Shown: one piece after another, positions 27,428-36,778 of the stretch
Layout: every line of letters starts with the position of its first letter
Position numbering within the stretch: position 1 is the first letter of the stretch
Assembly (NCBI RefSeq): GCF_024054035.1
Contig: NZ_JAMXQU010000002.1
Span: 248,001 to 312,000 of the forward strand
Direction of reading: 5' to 3'
Origin: Asaia lannensis NBRC 102526
GTDB taxonomy: Bacteria; Pseudomonadota; Alphaproteobacteria; Acetobacterales; Acetobacteraceae
DNA: 64,000 nt
The notes under the pieces: generated by a model
The model's input: the letters and a program-made list of their open reading frames with translations, nothing else
Told to the model about the DNA's origin: nothing
Databases searched by the model: none
Made by a program: the position numbers and the translations under genes

Positions 27428-28285
27428 TCAGTCGGCGATATGCAGGGGGTCGCCCGCCACTTCCGCACTGCTCAGTCCGTAGAGAAACAGCCCTGACCGG
27501 TCGGCGGTTTCTTCGCATTCTTCCGGATCGGTCAGAAGTGTTCCGCCGGTTTCGAAAGCGATGCCGCGCAAGCCTGCTGCGGCCGCATTGAGAACGGTCT
27601 GCGGACCGATCGTCGGCATATCGGCGCGTTTTTCCTGACCGGGCTTGAGCATCTTGATCAGAACGCCCCCCGGCCCCGGCTGACGCAACCCCGATGCACG
27701 CGCCAGCATGGCATCTGTGCCCTCGATGGCTTCCACAGCCAGAACGAGACTGTCCTGCACAACGCAACCCTGCCCGATATCCAGCGCGCCCAGACCGCGA
27801 ATGACGGCAACGCCGCGTGCGATATCACTCCGCGCAAGATCGTCCGGAGAGAAACGACCGAGTGCTCCAAGGCGTCCGAGCGAGCGGGTCAGAAACTCAT
27901 GCGCCCCACGCACCCTGAAGCCTTCTTCACCAAAGATTCGAACGAGCGCTCCGAGCAGTCCATCATCGCCGGAGAACAACGCACGCCCCACACGCGCCAG
28001 AAGTCTGGTCCCTTCCGCATCGGGACGCAGATCGCGCAGGGCCGGTCGTTTGACAGGCCCGATGAGAACGATGTCGCGACATCCTGCCTCGCGCAGCGCA
28101 CGCAGAATCTCGCCTGCAGCAGCGAGACGAACGATTCTGTGCGGCCAGCCCCCGATAAGGGACTGATCGACAAAGTCCTGGAATCCTATGATGAAAACGT
28201 CGCCGCCCTGACGGCGTACTGCCTCGGCCACCTGAGAAGGGAGCGGGCCGCCCCCTGCCAGTATCCCGACAGGGGTGCGTGTCAC
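27428..28285 (-). CDS. lpxI: UDP-2,3-diacylglucosamine pyrophosphatase LpxI
   Basis: Hydrolyses UDP-2,3-diacylglucosamine to lipid X in lipid A synthesis; LpxI replaces LpxH in alphaproteobacteria. VGILAGGGPLPSQVAEAV opens the N-terminal domain, and the C-terminal DUF1009 domain contains GCVVQDSLVLAVEAIEGTDAML and KMLKPGQEKRADMPTIGPQT. Length is 285. Its GTG start overlaps the lpxA stop (GTGA), which supports the lipid A role. Confidence 0.95.
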   Translation of the reverse strand: MTRTPVGILAGGGPLPSQVAEAVRRQGGDVFIIGFQDFVDQSLIGGWPHRIVRLAAAGEILRALREAGCRDIVLIGPVKRPALRDLRPDAEGTRLLARVGRALFSGDDGLLGALVRIFGEEGFRVRGAHEFLTRSLGRLGALGRFSPDDLARSDIARGVAVIRGLGALDIGQGCVVQDSLVLAVEAIEGTDAMLARASGLRQPGPGGVLIKMLKPGQEKRADMPTIGPQTVLNAAAAGLRGIAFETGGTLLTDPEECEETADRSGLFLYGLSSAEVAGDPLHIAD

Positions 28286-29145
28286 GCGCCCTCCGTCTCG
28301 GCGGAAAGCTGTGACGGGCTGGCAGCGCGCACAAGCCCACGTCGGCTCTGCACTTCCATGAAAGCGATGATTTCCTGAATACGCGCGCTGTCGGGGAAAT
28401 CGCGTTTGACCATTGCCAGGCGCGCTTCAAGAACGGCCTCGTGCTTGCCCGTACGCGGGTACAGAATGCGAAATGCGCGACGCATCTGCTGGATCTCTTC
28501 GGCACTTACGCCCTGTCGGCGCAGCCAGATCCAGTGTAACCCCACTAGACGTGCACGATTGCCGAGCACGCTGCCATAGGGAATGACATCGGCTTCCACG
28601 CCACATACACCACCCACCAGCGCCCCACGGCCGATACGAACGAACTGATGCAGCGCCGCGGCACCCATAATGCGCGCGCCATCGCCAATCTCGACATGGC
28701 CACCCATGACGACATTATTGACGATAATCACCCCGTCGCCGATGAGGCAGTCATGGGCAACATGCGCATTGGCCATGATCAGGCAATGCGCGCCGACCTT
28801 CGTCAAAGCCGTGCCCTGCGCCGTGCCACGGTGAATGGTCACGTTCTCACGAATGACCGTATGTTCCCCGACAACGCAGCGCGTCGGCTCTCCCTTGTAT
28901 TTGAGATCCTGAGGCGCAAGACCGACGGTGACGAACGGATAGATTTCGACCTGAGCGCCGATATCCGTCAGGCCATCGATAATGACGCTGGCGTGAAGAC
29001 GCACACCATCACCAAGCGAGACATCGGGACCGACCGAGCACCAGGGCCCGATCGTGACATTCTCGCCTAATGTCGCTTCAGGAGCGACAAGAGCGCTGGG
29101 ATGGATGCTGACGCTGCTGGGCCATTTTGACACGGGACGATCCAC
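28282..29145 (-). CDS. lpxA: UDP-N-acetylglucosamine acyltransferase
   Basis: First enzyme of lipid A synthesis; acylates UDP-GlcNAc at O-3. A left-handed beta-helix fills about residues 10-200 (IHPSALVAPEATLGENVTIGP...), followed by a helical C-terminus. MANAHVAHDCLIGD carries the catalytic His. The 287-residue protein starts at a GTG; a second in-frame GTG four codons on is possible. It lies nine bases after fabZ and overlaps lpxI. Confidence 0.97.
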   Translation of the reverse strand: MDRPVSKWPSSVSIHPSALVAPEATLGENVTIGPWCSVGPDVSLGDGVRLHASVIIDGLTDIGAQVEIYPFVTVGLAPQDLKYKGEPTRCVVGEHTVIRENVTIHRGTAQGTALTKVGAHCLIMANAHVAHDCLIGDGVIIVNNVVMGGHVEIGDGARIMGAAALHQFVRIGRGALVGGVCGVEADVIPYGSVLGNRARLVGLHWIWLRRQGVSAEEIQQMRRAFRILYPRTGKHEAVLEARLAMVKRDFPDSARIQEIIAFMEVQSRRGLVRAASPSQLSAETEGA

Positions 29146-29154
29146 GAAGCTGTA

Positions 29155-29664
29155 TTAACCCATGATCATGGCGCTGAAGGTTGCCTCGGCAACCGAGACA
29201 CCATCGACGCGTGCCACACCCTTGAAACGCCAGACATTGGCGCGGGCGCGCTCCTTGACCACCGTGATATGCAGCTGGTCACCAGGACCGACGGGACGTC
29301 GGAACTTGGCATTCTCGATCGTCATGAAATAGACGAGCTTGCCCTCGAAGGCCTCGCCCAGCGTCAGCACAACGAGTGTCGCTGCCGTCTGCGCCATGGC
29401 CTCGACGATAAGTACGCCCGGCATGACCGGCTGCGCGGGAAAATGCCCGGTAAAGAACGGCTCGTTAATGGTGACGTTCTTGATGCCGGTCGCCGATTCA
29501 CCGAGCTTGATATCGACCATCTTGTCGATCATCAGGAAGGGATAACGATGCGGGATCGCTTCCATGATACGCATGATATCGATGGCTTCGATATCGACCG
29601 CTTGGGTCTGTGCCGTCACTTCCTTGTTTTTATCTTCCGCAGGCGCGTCCAATTTTCCGCTCAC
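29155..29664 (-). CDS. fabZ: 3-hydroxyacyl-ACP dehydratase FabZ
   Basis: Dehydrates 3-hydroxyacyl-ACP in fatty acid elongation and so draws on the same hydroxymyristoyl-ACP pool as LpxA and Lpx[12 protein letters not shown] and [21 protein letters not shown] hold the active-site His and Glu of the hot-dog fold. The 169 residues include an N-terminal tail of about 25 not conserved in the family. The GTG start is weakly supported, and a shorter form is possible. It sits between lpxD and lpxA, the classic order. Confidence 0.96.
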   Translation of the reverse strand: MSGKLDAPAEDKNKEVTAQTQAVDIEAIDIMRIMEAIPHRYPFLMIDKMVDIKLGESATGIKNVTINEPFFTGHFPAQPVMPGVLIVEAMAQTAATLVVLTLGEAFEGKLVYFMTIENAKFRRPVGPGDQLHITVVKERARANVWRFKGVARVDGVSVAEATFSAMIMG

Positions 29665-29789
29665 TTCCAGTCTGTGGGGAGAGCCCGGTTCCGGCCCTCA
29701 CCCAGCCATCATTTGCATGACGGTATGTTTAACCTGTCCGCCTGCTACTAGCAAAACTCTGTAGCTGTGGCCACCGCTGCGGAACGCCC

Positions 29790-30851
29790 TTATCCTTCAG
29801 CCTTGCCATCCTTCTTCGCCATACGGCGCAGGAAAGCCACATTCCGGAAAAACTCCCGGAACGGCATGGCCGGGCTGCCTATCACATCGGCACCGGCCTC
29901 GACATCGGACATCACGCCGCATTGTGCTCCGACGCGCGCCTTGTCGCCGATCTTGATGTGACCGATCAGCCCCGCCTGTGCGGCAATGGTCACGAAATCG
30001 CCCAGCTCGGTCGAGCCGGAGATACCCGCCTGCGAGACGACGATACAGCAACGCCCGAGCTGGGCATTATGACCGATCTGGACAAGATTATCGATGCGGG
30101 TACCCGCACCGATAACCGTGTCGCGCATGGACCCACGATCGATGGTGGAATTTGCACCGATCTCGACATCATGACCGAGAACGACACGCCCGAGCTGCGG
30201 CACGGTCTCGAACCCTGCGGGTCCGACGGCAAATCCGAACCCGTCCTGACCGATCCGTGCCCCCGGATAGAGCGTCACCCGATCCGCGAGGATCGCATGC
30301 GATAGCGACACATGCGCGCCAACCCGGTTATGCGCCCCAAGTACGACGCCATCGCCAATCGCTGCATGCGCCCCGACAACGCTACCCGCACCGATTTCAG
30401 CATGGGCACCGATCGTAACGTAGGGACCGATTTCGACCCCCTCACCCAGAACGGCCGTCTCGTCGACCAGGGCTGTAGGATGTACACCCGGTCGCGCGGA
30501 AGGCACAGGATGAAAGCGCGAGGCAATGCGCGCCCAGGCAAGATAAGGTGACTTGCTGACCAGGCCGATCACGCCTTCGGGGAGCTTGTCCTTGAAAGCA
30601 GGCCCCAGAATGACCGCACCGGCTTTCGTCTCGGAAAGCAGGGGCAGATAACGCCTGTTATCCAGAAAGCTGACTTCCTGCGGTGTGGCAGCCTGCAAAG
30701 GTGCCACACCACGCAGCATGAGATCCTGCGCACCCTCTCTACCGACGATCTCAGCCTCGGCCCATTCGGCCAGCGCCCTGACGGAGAAAGGACCCTGACG
30801 ACCGAAAAAACGGGGATCGCCGGGAAGTGCGTCGGGAAGTAGAGCGCTCAT
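29790..30851 (-). CDS. lpxD: UDP-3-O-acylglucosamine N-acyltransferase
   Basis: Third step of lipid A synthesis; adds the N-linked acyl chain. An N-terminal UDP-binding domain (to about 110) precedes the beta-helix (VHPTALVDETAVLGEGVEIGPYVTIG...). GARIGQDGFGFA and VQIGHNAQLGR, the latter with the catalytic His, mark LpxD. Length is 353. It lies six bases after ompH, with 125 bases before fabZ in which I see no gene. Confidence 0.97.
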   Translation of the reverse strand: MSALLPDALPGDPRFFGRQGPFSVRALAEWAEAEIVGREGAQDLMLRGVAPLQAATPQEVSFLDNRRYLPLLSETKAGAVILGPAFKDKLPEGVIGLVSKSPYLAWARIASRFHPVPSARPGVHPTALVDETAVLGEGVEIGPYVTIGAHAEIGAGSVVGAHAAIGDGVVLGAHNRVGAHVSLSHAILADRVTLYPGARIGQDGFGFAVGPAGFETVPQLGRVVLGHDVEIGANSTIDRGSMRDTVIGAGTRIDNLVQIGHNAQLGRCCIVVSQAGISGSTELGDFVTIAAQAGLIGHIKIGDKARVGAQCGVMSDVEAGADVIGSPAMPFREFFRNVAFLRRMAKKDGKAEG

Positions 30852-30857
30852 GTCGAA

Positions 30858-31754
30858 TCAGTGCTTCCGGAGGATCGAGGCTGGGGCCTGAGCTGCGGGC
30901 GCGGCCGGGCCGGGACCAACCTGCGAGGTCGAGTCTTCATCGGCGGTCGTCGGCATCTTGCCGGACTTTGCCAGCACTTCCGGGTCCACATCCTCTGCAG
31001 GAATGAAGACATGCGGCAGGACCTTGTTCAGAACTTTCGCGGTTTCTTCCGTGATATCCTGTCCATCGACATGCAACGCAACCTGCTCGCTATGTAAAAC
31101 GAGGTTCATCGTGTGCGATGCAGCAACCTGACGAACGATACGCACGAGTTCACGCTCGATCTGGTTGAGCGACACGTTTGCCGCTTCCTGGATGATACGT
31201 GCACGATTGGCGAAGTCACGCTGGGCCTTTGCACGACGCTCCTGCAGATGACGCTCACGCAGCTGGATCTGTTCGGAGGTCAGCGTGCGGGCGCTTTCCT
31301 GCAGCTTCTGCTGCTCGGCGCGCCAGCCCGCCTGTTCCTTCTGCGCCGCTGCAGCAAGCTTGTCGCGACGCTCACCCAGCACACGCTGTGCTTCAGCTGC
31401 GGCGCTGGACAGACGCATTACCGTGGGGATGCTGATCACACCGATCAGAGCAGCCGGCGGCGGTGCTGCCTTAGGCAGATCCGGTGAGTCGGGAATAGGC
31501 GGCTGAGGCAGAACCGGCGGTGCTTCCGGCTGCTGCATAGGCTCTTCGCCCTCCTGCGCCATGGGCTGCGCGACCGGCGCACGACGCACTGGGCGCGGTG
31601 CAGGCGCTGCGGCTGGCTGGGCCGTCTTGGGAACGAACCAGCCCCCGTTACCGGAGGAATTCTGGGCGGATTGCGCCTGTGCAAGGCTCGGCAGGCTGAC
31701 AGATGCGAGCAGTGCCGAAGCAGCCATAAGACGGGCTGCCGAGAAAATGGACAT
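30858..31754 (-). CDS. OmpH/Skp-family periplasmic chaperone with proline-rich linker
   Basis: A 298-residue OmpH-like protein; Skp holds unfolded outer membrane proteins on their way to BamA. The signal peptide (LMAASALLASVSLPSLAQA) is followed by a long Pro/Ala/Gln-rich linker (about residues 45-100) and then the OmpH core. That core is a helical coiled-coil segment from about 115 to 200 (EAQRVLGERRDKLAAAAQKEQ...). A second Pro/Ala-rich tail ends the protein. Skp is about 160 residues, so both tails are extra. The gene is placed between bamA and lpxD, as Skp is in most proteobacteria. Confidence 0.88.
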   Translation of the reverse strand: MSIFSAARLMAASALLASVSLPSLAQAQSAQNSSGNGGWFVPKTAQPAAAPAPRPVRRAPVAQPMAQEGEEPMQQPEAPPVLPQPPIPDSPDLPKAAPPPAALIGVISIPTVMRLSSAAAEAQRVLGERRDKLAAAAQKEQAGWRAEQQKLQESARTLTSEQIQLRERHLQERRAKAQRDFANRARIIQEAANVSLNQIERELVRIVRQVAASHTMNLVLHSEQVALHVDGQDITEETAKVLNKVLPHVFIPAEDVDPEVLAKSGKMPTTADEDSTSQVGPGPAAPAAQAPASILRKH

Positions 31755-31828
31755 GAAAACCTCTGTTCAAGACCGGGTGGTCATTGCACCCGGTAACGGG
31801 GCAATGACGCGAGACGGTAAGGCTGAGA

Positions 31829-34267
31829 TCAGAATTGCTGCCCGAAGCCAAAACGGATCGGGTAGAGGCGGTCGTTGCGCGATTTGCGGATCGGCACAGC
31901 GGCGTCGATATTCACGAGACCGAACGGGCTCTTCCAGGAAATACCGAGACCCGTGGTCACACGCGGCGTCAGGGTATCGCCCGTCACAGGCGTATATTTA
32001 TCACCGTCTGTCGCAGCATTCGTATAGAGATGCTTTACACGGAGACCGGCGAGACTACCGGCATCGACAAAGTAACGACCCGAAATACCCACATCGTCAC
32101 CCATGGGCAGCGGGAAGTTGAGCTGCGCAGAAGCCGTATAGATGAAGCGCCCACCGATAAGATCTTCCTGACCCGGTTTCGGTGTAGTCTCATTCAGATG
32201 GCCTGAACGCGGGCCTGCACCACCCTGAAGGAAGCCGCGCAGGTTTTCACCACCAAGATAGAAGTTATCGATGATGCTGACATTGCTGCTCTTGGACCAG
32301 TCGCCCATATAGCCCGCACCGCCCTTGAACTGGAGACCCCAGTCATGGCTGCCGGTGATCGAGTCCAGCGGAACGTAATACTGCACGTCGGCTTTGGCAC
32401 GCAGATACTTCACGTTACCGCCTAGACCAGCGAAATCACCACTCACATTGATGACGAAGCCCTTGCGCGGACGCATGCGGTTATCGCGACGGTCATAAGT
32501 CAGTGTCGTGCTGAGCTGTGACAGCAGCGACCAACCGGCAGAATCCTGAACATAGTAGGACGGCACATAAGCATAGCCATAGCTTTCGATATCACTCTGG
32601 CTGAAGATATTGCCAACGTGACGGTCGATCAGCGAGTAGCTCCAGGACTGCGACAGGTAGTTATTATACGAATAACCCATACGCAGCGTCGCGCCGTACC
32701 GGCCTTCCTTATAGGACTGGTAGGTCTGGTAGTTGTTTTCGATACCGAAAATGTCGATACCGGCCACGATATTGCGGTTCAGGAAGTAGGGATCCGTCAA
32801 CGAGAGATCGACCTGCTTCTGATAATACGCAACCGTTCCCGAAATACCGGCATCCATGCCGGTACCGAGCAGATTATGCTGCTTGACCGAGCCGTTACCC
32901 AGAATGCCCACGTCGGTCGAGTAACCGCCACCGAGCGAGAATTCACCCGTGGGCTTTTCGACCACATTGGCAGAAACGTTCACCCTGTCAGGCGCCGAAC
33001 CCTGCGTCTGATCGACGGAGACGGTGCTGAAATAGCCCAGATCCTGCAGGGCAGCCTTGGAATATTTGCGATCGAACGGGGTGTACGGGTCGCCCTCTGC
33101 CATCGGCAGGGCACGACGGATCACCTTGTCCTTTGTCACCGTATTACCGTTGATGTCGATGCGCTCGACATAGACATGCGGCCCCTCGTTCACGTCGAAC
33201 AGCAGATCGACGATACGCTTCTCGGGGTTACGCGCAATCTCGGAGCGCACCATGGCAAAGGGATGACCGGTAGCCTGCAGGCGCTCCTGCATGCCGGTCA
33301 CGTTATTCTGGATCGCCGTGCCGTCGTACCACTGGTGCGGGAACAGATCGATATACTTCTTGAGATCCTTCGCCTCGACATGACGCAGGCTGGAACGGAC
33401 ATCCATCTTGCCGATGCGATAGCGCGGTCCTTCATCGACGGTGAAAGTAATGATGAAGTTCTTGCGATCGGGCGAAAGCTCGCCTGTCGCATTGATCATG
33501 TGGAAATCCACATAGCCATTATGCAGGTAGAAGCGACGCAGCAGTTCCGCATCGTACTTCACACGCTCGGGGTTATACTCGTCCGACGAGGAGAAGAAAC
33601 GATACCATTCCGTCTCTTTCGACGAGATCACCGAAGCCAGACGGGCTTCGCTGAAGGCCTTGTTCCCGACGAAAACGACCTTGTTGATCAGGGTCTGACG
33701 CGCTTCATTGATCTTGAAAATCACGTCGACGCGGTTATGCGACAGCTTGATGATCTGCGGCGTTACCGTTGCGCCGAAACGTGCCTTCGACGCGTAGAGA
33801 TCGAGCAGCTTCTGACGATCGGCCGCGGCAGCCTGCGAGGAGAAGACAGCGCGGGGGCGCATGGCGATCTCCTTGCGGAGATCCTCGTCCTTGACCGCAT
33901 GATTGCCTTCAAAGGCAATACGGTTGACGATCGGGTTCTCGACCAGATCGACCACCAGCGTGCCGCCCGAGCGGCGTAGCGTCACGTCCTTGAACAGGCC
34001 GGTCGCATAAAGCGTCTTGAGGGACCGATCGAGATCGTCCTGGTTGAAACGGTCACCGGGCTGCACCACCATATAGGAGAGCACGGTGCTGGTTTCGATG
34101 CGCGTATTGCCCTTCACATCGATCGCTTCGATCATCTGCCCATTGGCAGAGTGCTGCTCGGCAGCGTGATGATGCGCGGGACGGCGGGTTTTCTGAGCCT
34201 CGGCCTTCCCTGCCCAGACAGGGAGAATGCATACCGAAGCAAGCAGAACGAGACGTTTACCTGACAA
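31829..34267 (-). CDS. bamA: Outer membrane protein assembly factor BamA
   Basis: Core of the beta-barrel assembly machine. After a signal peptide (cleavage near GKAEAQ) come POTRA domains starting at about residue 46 (IEAIDVKGNTRIETSTVLSYM) and repeating to about 430 (VERIDINGNTVTKDKVIRRAL). The C-terminal barrel ends with IRFGFGQQF, the usual terminal Phe. The 812-residue length is normal. The start is a TTG (34267) with AAGGAAC upstream; it is the only start that keeps the signal peptide. Confidence 0.97.
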   Translation of the reverse strand: MSGKRLVLLASVCILPVWAGKAEAQKTRRPAHHHAAEQHSANGQMIEAIDVKGNTRIETSTVLSYMVVQPGDRFNQDDLDRSLKTLYATGLFKDVTLRRSGGTLVVDLVENPIVNRIAFEGNHAVKDEDLRKEIAMRPRAVFSSQAAAADRQKLLDLYASKARFGATVTPQIIKLSHNRVDVIFKINEARQTLINKVVFVGNKAFSEARLASVISSKETEWYRFFSSSDEYNPERVKYDAELLRRFYLHNGYVDFHMINATGELSPDRKNFIITFTVDEGPRYRIGKMDVRSSLRHVEAKDLKKYIDLFPHQWYDGTAIQNNVTGMQERLQATGHPFAMVRSEIARNPEKRIVDLLFDVNEGPHVYVERIDINGNTVTKDKVIRRALPMAEGDPYTPFDRKYSKAALQDLGYFSTVSVDQTQGSAPDRVNVSANVVEKPTGEFSLGGGYSTDVGILGNGSVKQHNLLGTGMDAGISGTVAYYQKQVDLSLTDPYFLNRNIVAGIDIFGIENNYQTYQSYKEGRYGATLRMGYSYNNYLSQSWSYSLIDRHVGNIFSQSDIESYGYAYVPSYYVQDSAGWSLLSQLSTTLTYDRRDNRMRPRKGFVINVSGDFAGLGGNVKYLRAKADVQYYVPLDSITGSHDWGLQFKGGAGYMGDWSKSSNVSIIDNFYLGGENLRGFLQGGAGPRSGHLNETTPKPGQEDLIGGRFIYTASAQLNFPLPMGDDVGISGRYFVDAGSLAGLRVKHLYTNAATDGDKYTPVTGDTLTPRVTTGLGISWKSPFGLVNIDAAVPIRKSRNDRLYPIRFGFGQQF

Positions 34268-34460
34268 GACGGACGTTCCTTAACTTCATCAACCCGACGT
34301 GAAGGTTTATTTCAGACAATTTAATTGTGCGCAACGAAGCTCACGCCGCAGATTTTTCTTATACCTGTCGGACGTATCCGACTTGGACCCCGTGAGCAAG
34401 CACTCCGCCGCATGAACTGTCGTAACACTCTGTGTCACGCAGCGGAGATTTCCGCGTTTT

Positions 34461-35546
34461 CTAACGGAACAGACCGAGATTCGAAAGATCGTTGAAGGTC
34501 GAAAACAGAAAGAGCGCGGCGATAATCGCGAAACCCGCCTGATAGCTGATTTCCTGCACACGGCGTGAAACGGGCTTACCGCGCACGGCCTCGGCAACAT
34601 AGAACACGAGACGACCACCATCGAGCAGCGGAATCGGGAACAGGTTGATCAGACCGAGATTGATCGACAGCAGCGCCATGAAAGACAGGATGCTGGCAAA
34701 GCCGTAATGGGCCACCTGCCCCGACAGCTGGGCAATCCTGATCGTGCCGCCAAGCTCCTTTGCACTGCGGTGACCTGTCACGATCTGCCAGACGCCCTGA
34801 AGGGTCTGGACGGAAACCATCCAGGTTTCCTGCACGCCAGCCTTGACCGCCTGACCGAGACCCATCGGCTTGCCGGGCACAAGCTGGGCCATCACACCGA
34901 TACTGCCCGTATCGGGCGCACCGTTTTTACCCGGCACCCGGTCGAGCGTAATGGGCAGGCTGAGGTCGTGACCGTCGCGCCTGATTCCCAGCGTCGTGTG
35001 TTCTCCCGGCATTTTGACGGCATGCGCCTGAATATCGGCAAAATTGAAAACATCCAGCGACCCGAGGCGGGTGATGACGTCACCCTTTTGCAGCCCGGCC
35101 TTTTCTGCGGCGCTGTGCGGCGCGACCTGGGCAATCTCGTTTTTCAGCTCCGGCTTGCCCACGGAAACATAAAGCACCGTGAACAGCAGCAGAGCGAAAA
35201 TGAAGTTGAACACCGGCCCCATGACAATGACCAGCATGCGCGAGCCAACGGGCTTGTCATGAAAGGTCTGACCGGGAACCCAGGCAGCTTTCTGCTCCGG
35301 TGTTGCATCCTCAGGATCTTCAAAACCATGAGGCTTGACGAAGCCACCCAGCGGAATGGCTGCAATACGCCATTCCGTGCCAGTACGGTCGTGCCAGCGA
35401 TAAAGCGCGGGGCCGAAACCGATGGAAAAAGTATCGACCTTCACGCCTCGCCAGCGTGCGGCGAGGTAATGCCCCATTTCATGCACGAAAACCAGGACGC
35501 CGAGAATCAGGGCGAAGGCCAGGATCGTGACGGCAAATTCATGCAT
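34461..35546 (-). CDS. rseP: Site-2 intramembrane zinc metalloprotease RseP
   Basis: A 361-residue S2P-family protease that cleaves membrane-bound anti-sigma factors and leftover signal peptides. HEMGH at residues 22-26 is the zinc site, in VLVFVHEMGHYLAARW. A PDZ-like domain is seen at about 120-200 (AAEKAGLQKGDVITRLG), and INLFPIPLLDGGRLVF provides the third ligand motif. The ATG at 35546 overlaps the end of dxr by eight bases. A 193-base gap with a 13-base palindrome (34316-34328) separates it from bamA. Confidence 0.95.
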   Translation of the reverse strand: MHEFAVTILAFALILGVLVFVHEMGHYLAARWRGVKVDTFSIGFGPALYRWHDRTGTEWRIAAIPLGGFVKPHGFEDPEDATPEQKAAWVPGQTFHDKPVGSRMLVIVMGPVFNFIFALLLFTVLYVSVGKPELKNEIAQVAPHSAAEKAGLQKGDVITRLGSLDVFNFADIQAHAVKMPGEHTTLGIRRDGHDLSLPITLDRVPGKNGAPDTGSIGVMAQLVPGKPMGLGQAVKAGVQETWMVSVQTLQGVWQIVTGHRSAKELGGTIRIAQLSGQVAHYGFASILSFMALLSINLGLINLFPIPLLDGGRLVFYVAEAVRGKPVSRRVQEISYQAGFAIIAALFLFSTFNDLSNLGLFR

Positions 35547-36741
35547 GAAGCGTCTCCGTGCTGCTCGGGGAATTGCTGCGCTCGCGTGAGACGAAAATCT
35601 CGGCCACGCGTCGGGCTTCGTTATCCCAGTGCAGCACGTCGTCGAGCGTGTCGAGCGTAGGAGCACCGAGCTTGTCCATGGCATAGGCGATCGTATCGCC
35701 AATGCCGAGGAAACCGATGCGACGGGTCAGGAAAGCCTCGACGGCGATCTCGTTTGCGGCAGAGAAAATGGTAGGTGAGGCCGCCCCCGCACAAAGAGCT
35801 TCACGAGCCAGACGGAGCGCGGGGAAACGCACCTCGTCCGGTGCCTCGAAATCCAGACGGGCCAGCGCCGCCAGATCGAGGCGGGGCGCGTTTGTCTGCA
35901 TACGATCCGGCCAGGCCAGGGTGTTTGCAATCGGCACGCGCATGTCCGGCGCGCCCAGCTGGGCGATCAGGCTGCCGTCACGAAACTGAACCATGCCATG
36001 CACAGCCGATTGCGGATGAACAAGCACGTCGATCTGCTCGTTCGTCAGGCCGAAAATGCGCGCAGCCTCGATAACCTCAAGTCCCTTATTGGCCATCGAT
36101 GCGGAGTCGATGGTGATCTTTGCGCCCATGCTCCAGGTCGGATGCTTGAGGGCATGTTCCGGCGTTGCGGCACGCATGGTTTCGATCGACGCGCAGCGGA
36201 ACGGACCGCCGGATGCCGTAAGAACGATCTTCTCGACGCTGTCGATAGGGCTGCCCGTCAGGCTCTGGAATATGGCGTTATGCTCGGAATCGACCGGGAG
36301 CAGCGTTGCCCCGGCTGCCGCAACCTCACGCAGCATGACGTCGCCCGCGCTCACCAGCGCTTCCTTGTTCGCGAGAGCGATCGACCTGCCGTTGCGTGTC
36401 GCAGCCAGTGTAGGCTCCAGACCGGCGGCCCCGGTGATAGCGGCCATGGTCCAGTCTGCCTCCATGGCAGCAGCCTCGATCACCGCCTGACGTCCGCCGG
36501 CGGCACGGACACCGCTCCCGCTCAGGCGGTCCCTCAGCTCGTCCAGCAGGCTCTCGTCATTGATCACCGCGACTTCTGCACGCAGCGCGATTGCCTGCTC
36601 GGCCAGGAGCGCGACGTTACGACCGCCGACCAGAGCCCGGATACGGAAGCGCTCCGGCTCGGCGAGCAGAAGGTCGATCGTCGAGCAGCCAATGCTGCCG
36701 GTGCTGCCAAGAACGGTAATGCTGCGCGGTGAAGCGGTCAT
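35539..36741 (-). CDS. dxr: 1-deoxy-D-xylulose 5-phosphate reductoisomerase
   Basis: Second step of the MEP isoprenoid pathway. VLGSTGSIG (residues 10-18) binds NADPH. Substrate and metal motifs are LLPVDSEHNAIFQ, LTASGGPFR and HPTWSMGAKITIDSASMANKGLEVIEA. Length is 400. The gene supplies IPP/DMAPP used by UppS two genes upstream. Confidence 0.98.
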   Translation of the reverse strand: MTASPRSITVLGSTGSIGCSTIDLLLAEPERFRIRALVGGRNVALLAEQAIALRAEVAVINDESLLDELRDRLSGSGVRAAGGRQAVIEAAAMEADWTMAAITGAAGLEPTLAATRNGRSIALANKEALVSAGDVMLREVAAAGATLLPVDSEHNAIFQSLTGSPIDSVEKIVLTASGGPFRCASIETMRAATPEHALKHPTWSMGAKITIDSASMANKGLEVIEAARIFGLTNEQIDVLVHPQSAVHGMVQFRDGSLIAQLGAPDMRVPIANTLAWPDRMQTNAPRLDLAALARLDFEAPDEVRFPALRLAREALCAGAASPTIFSAANEIAVEAFLTRRIGFLGIGDTIAYAMDKLGAPTLDTLDDVLHWDNEARRVAEIFVSRERSNSPSSTETLHA

Positions 36742-36778
36742 GATCCCAGGATACTCCAGATCAATACGGATAAGCGGA

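Noticed and set aside
32618-33979. A 453-codon open frame opposite bamA
   Set aside because: Same reason: antisense of a conserved gene; composition is that of a shadow frame.
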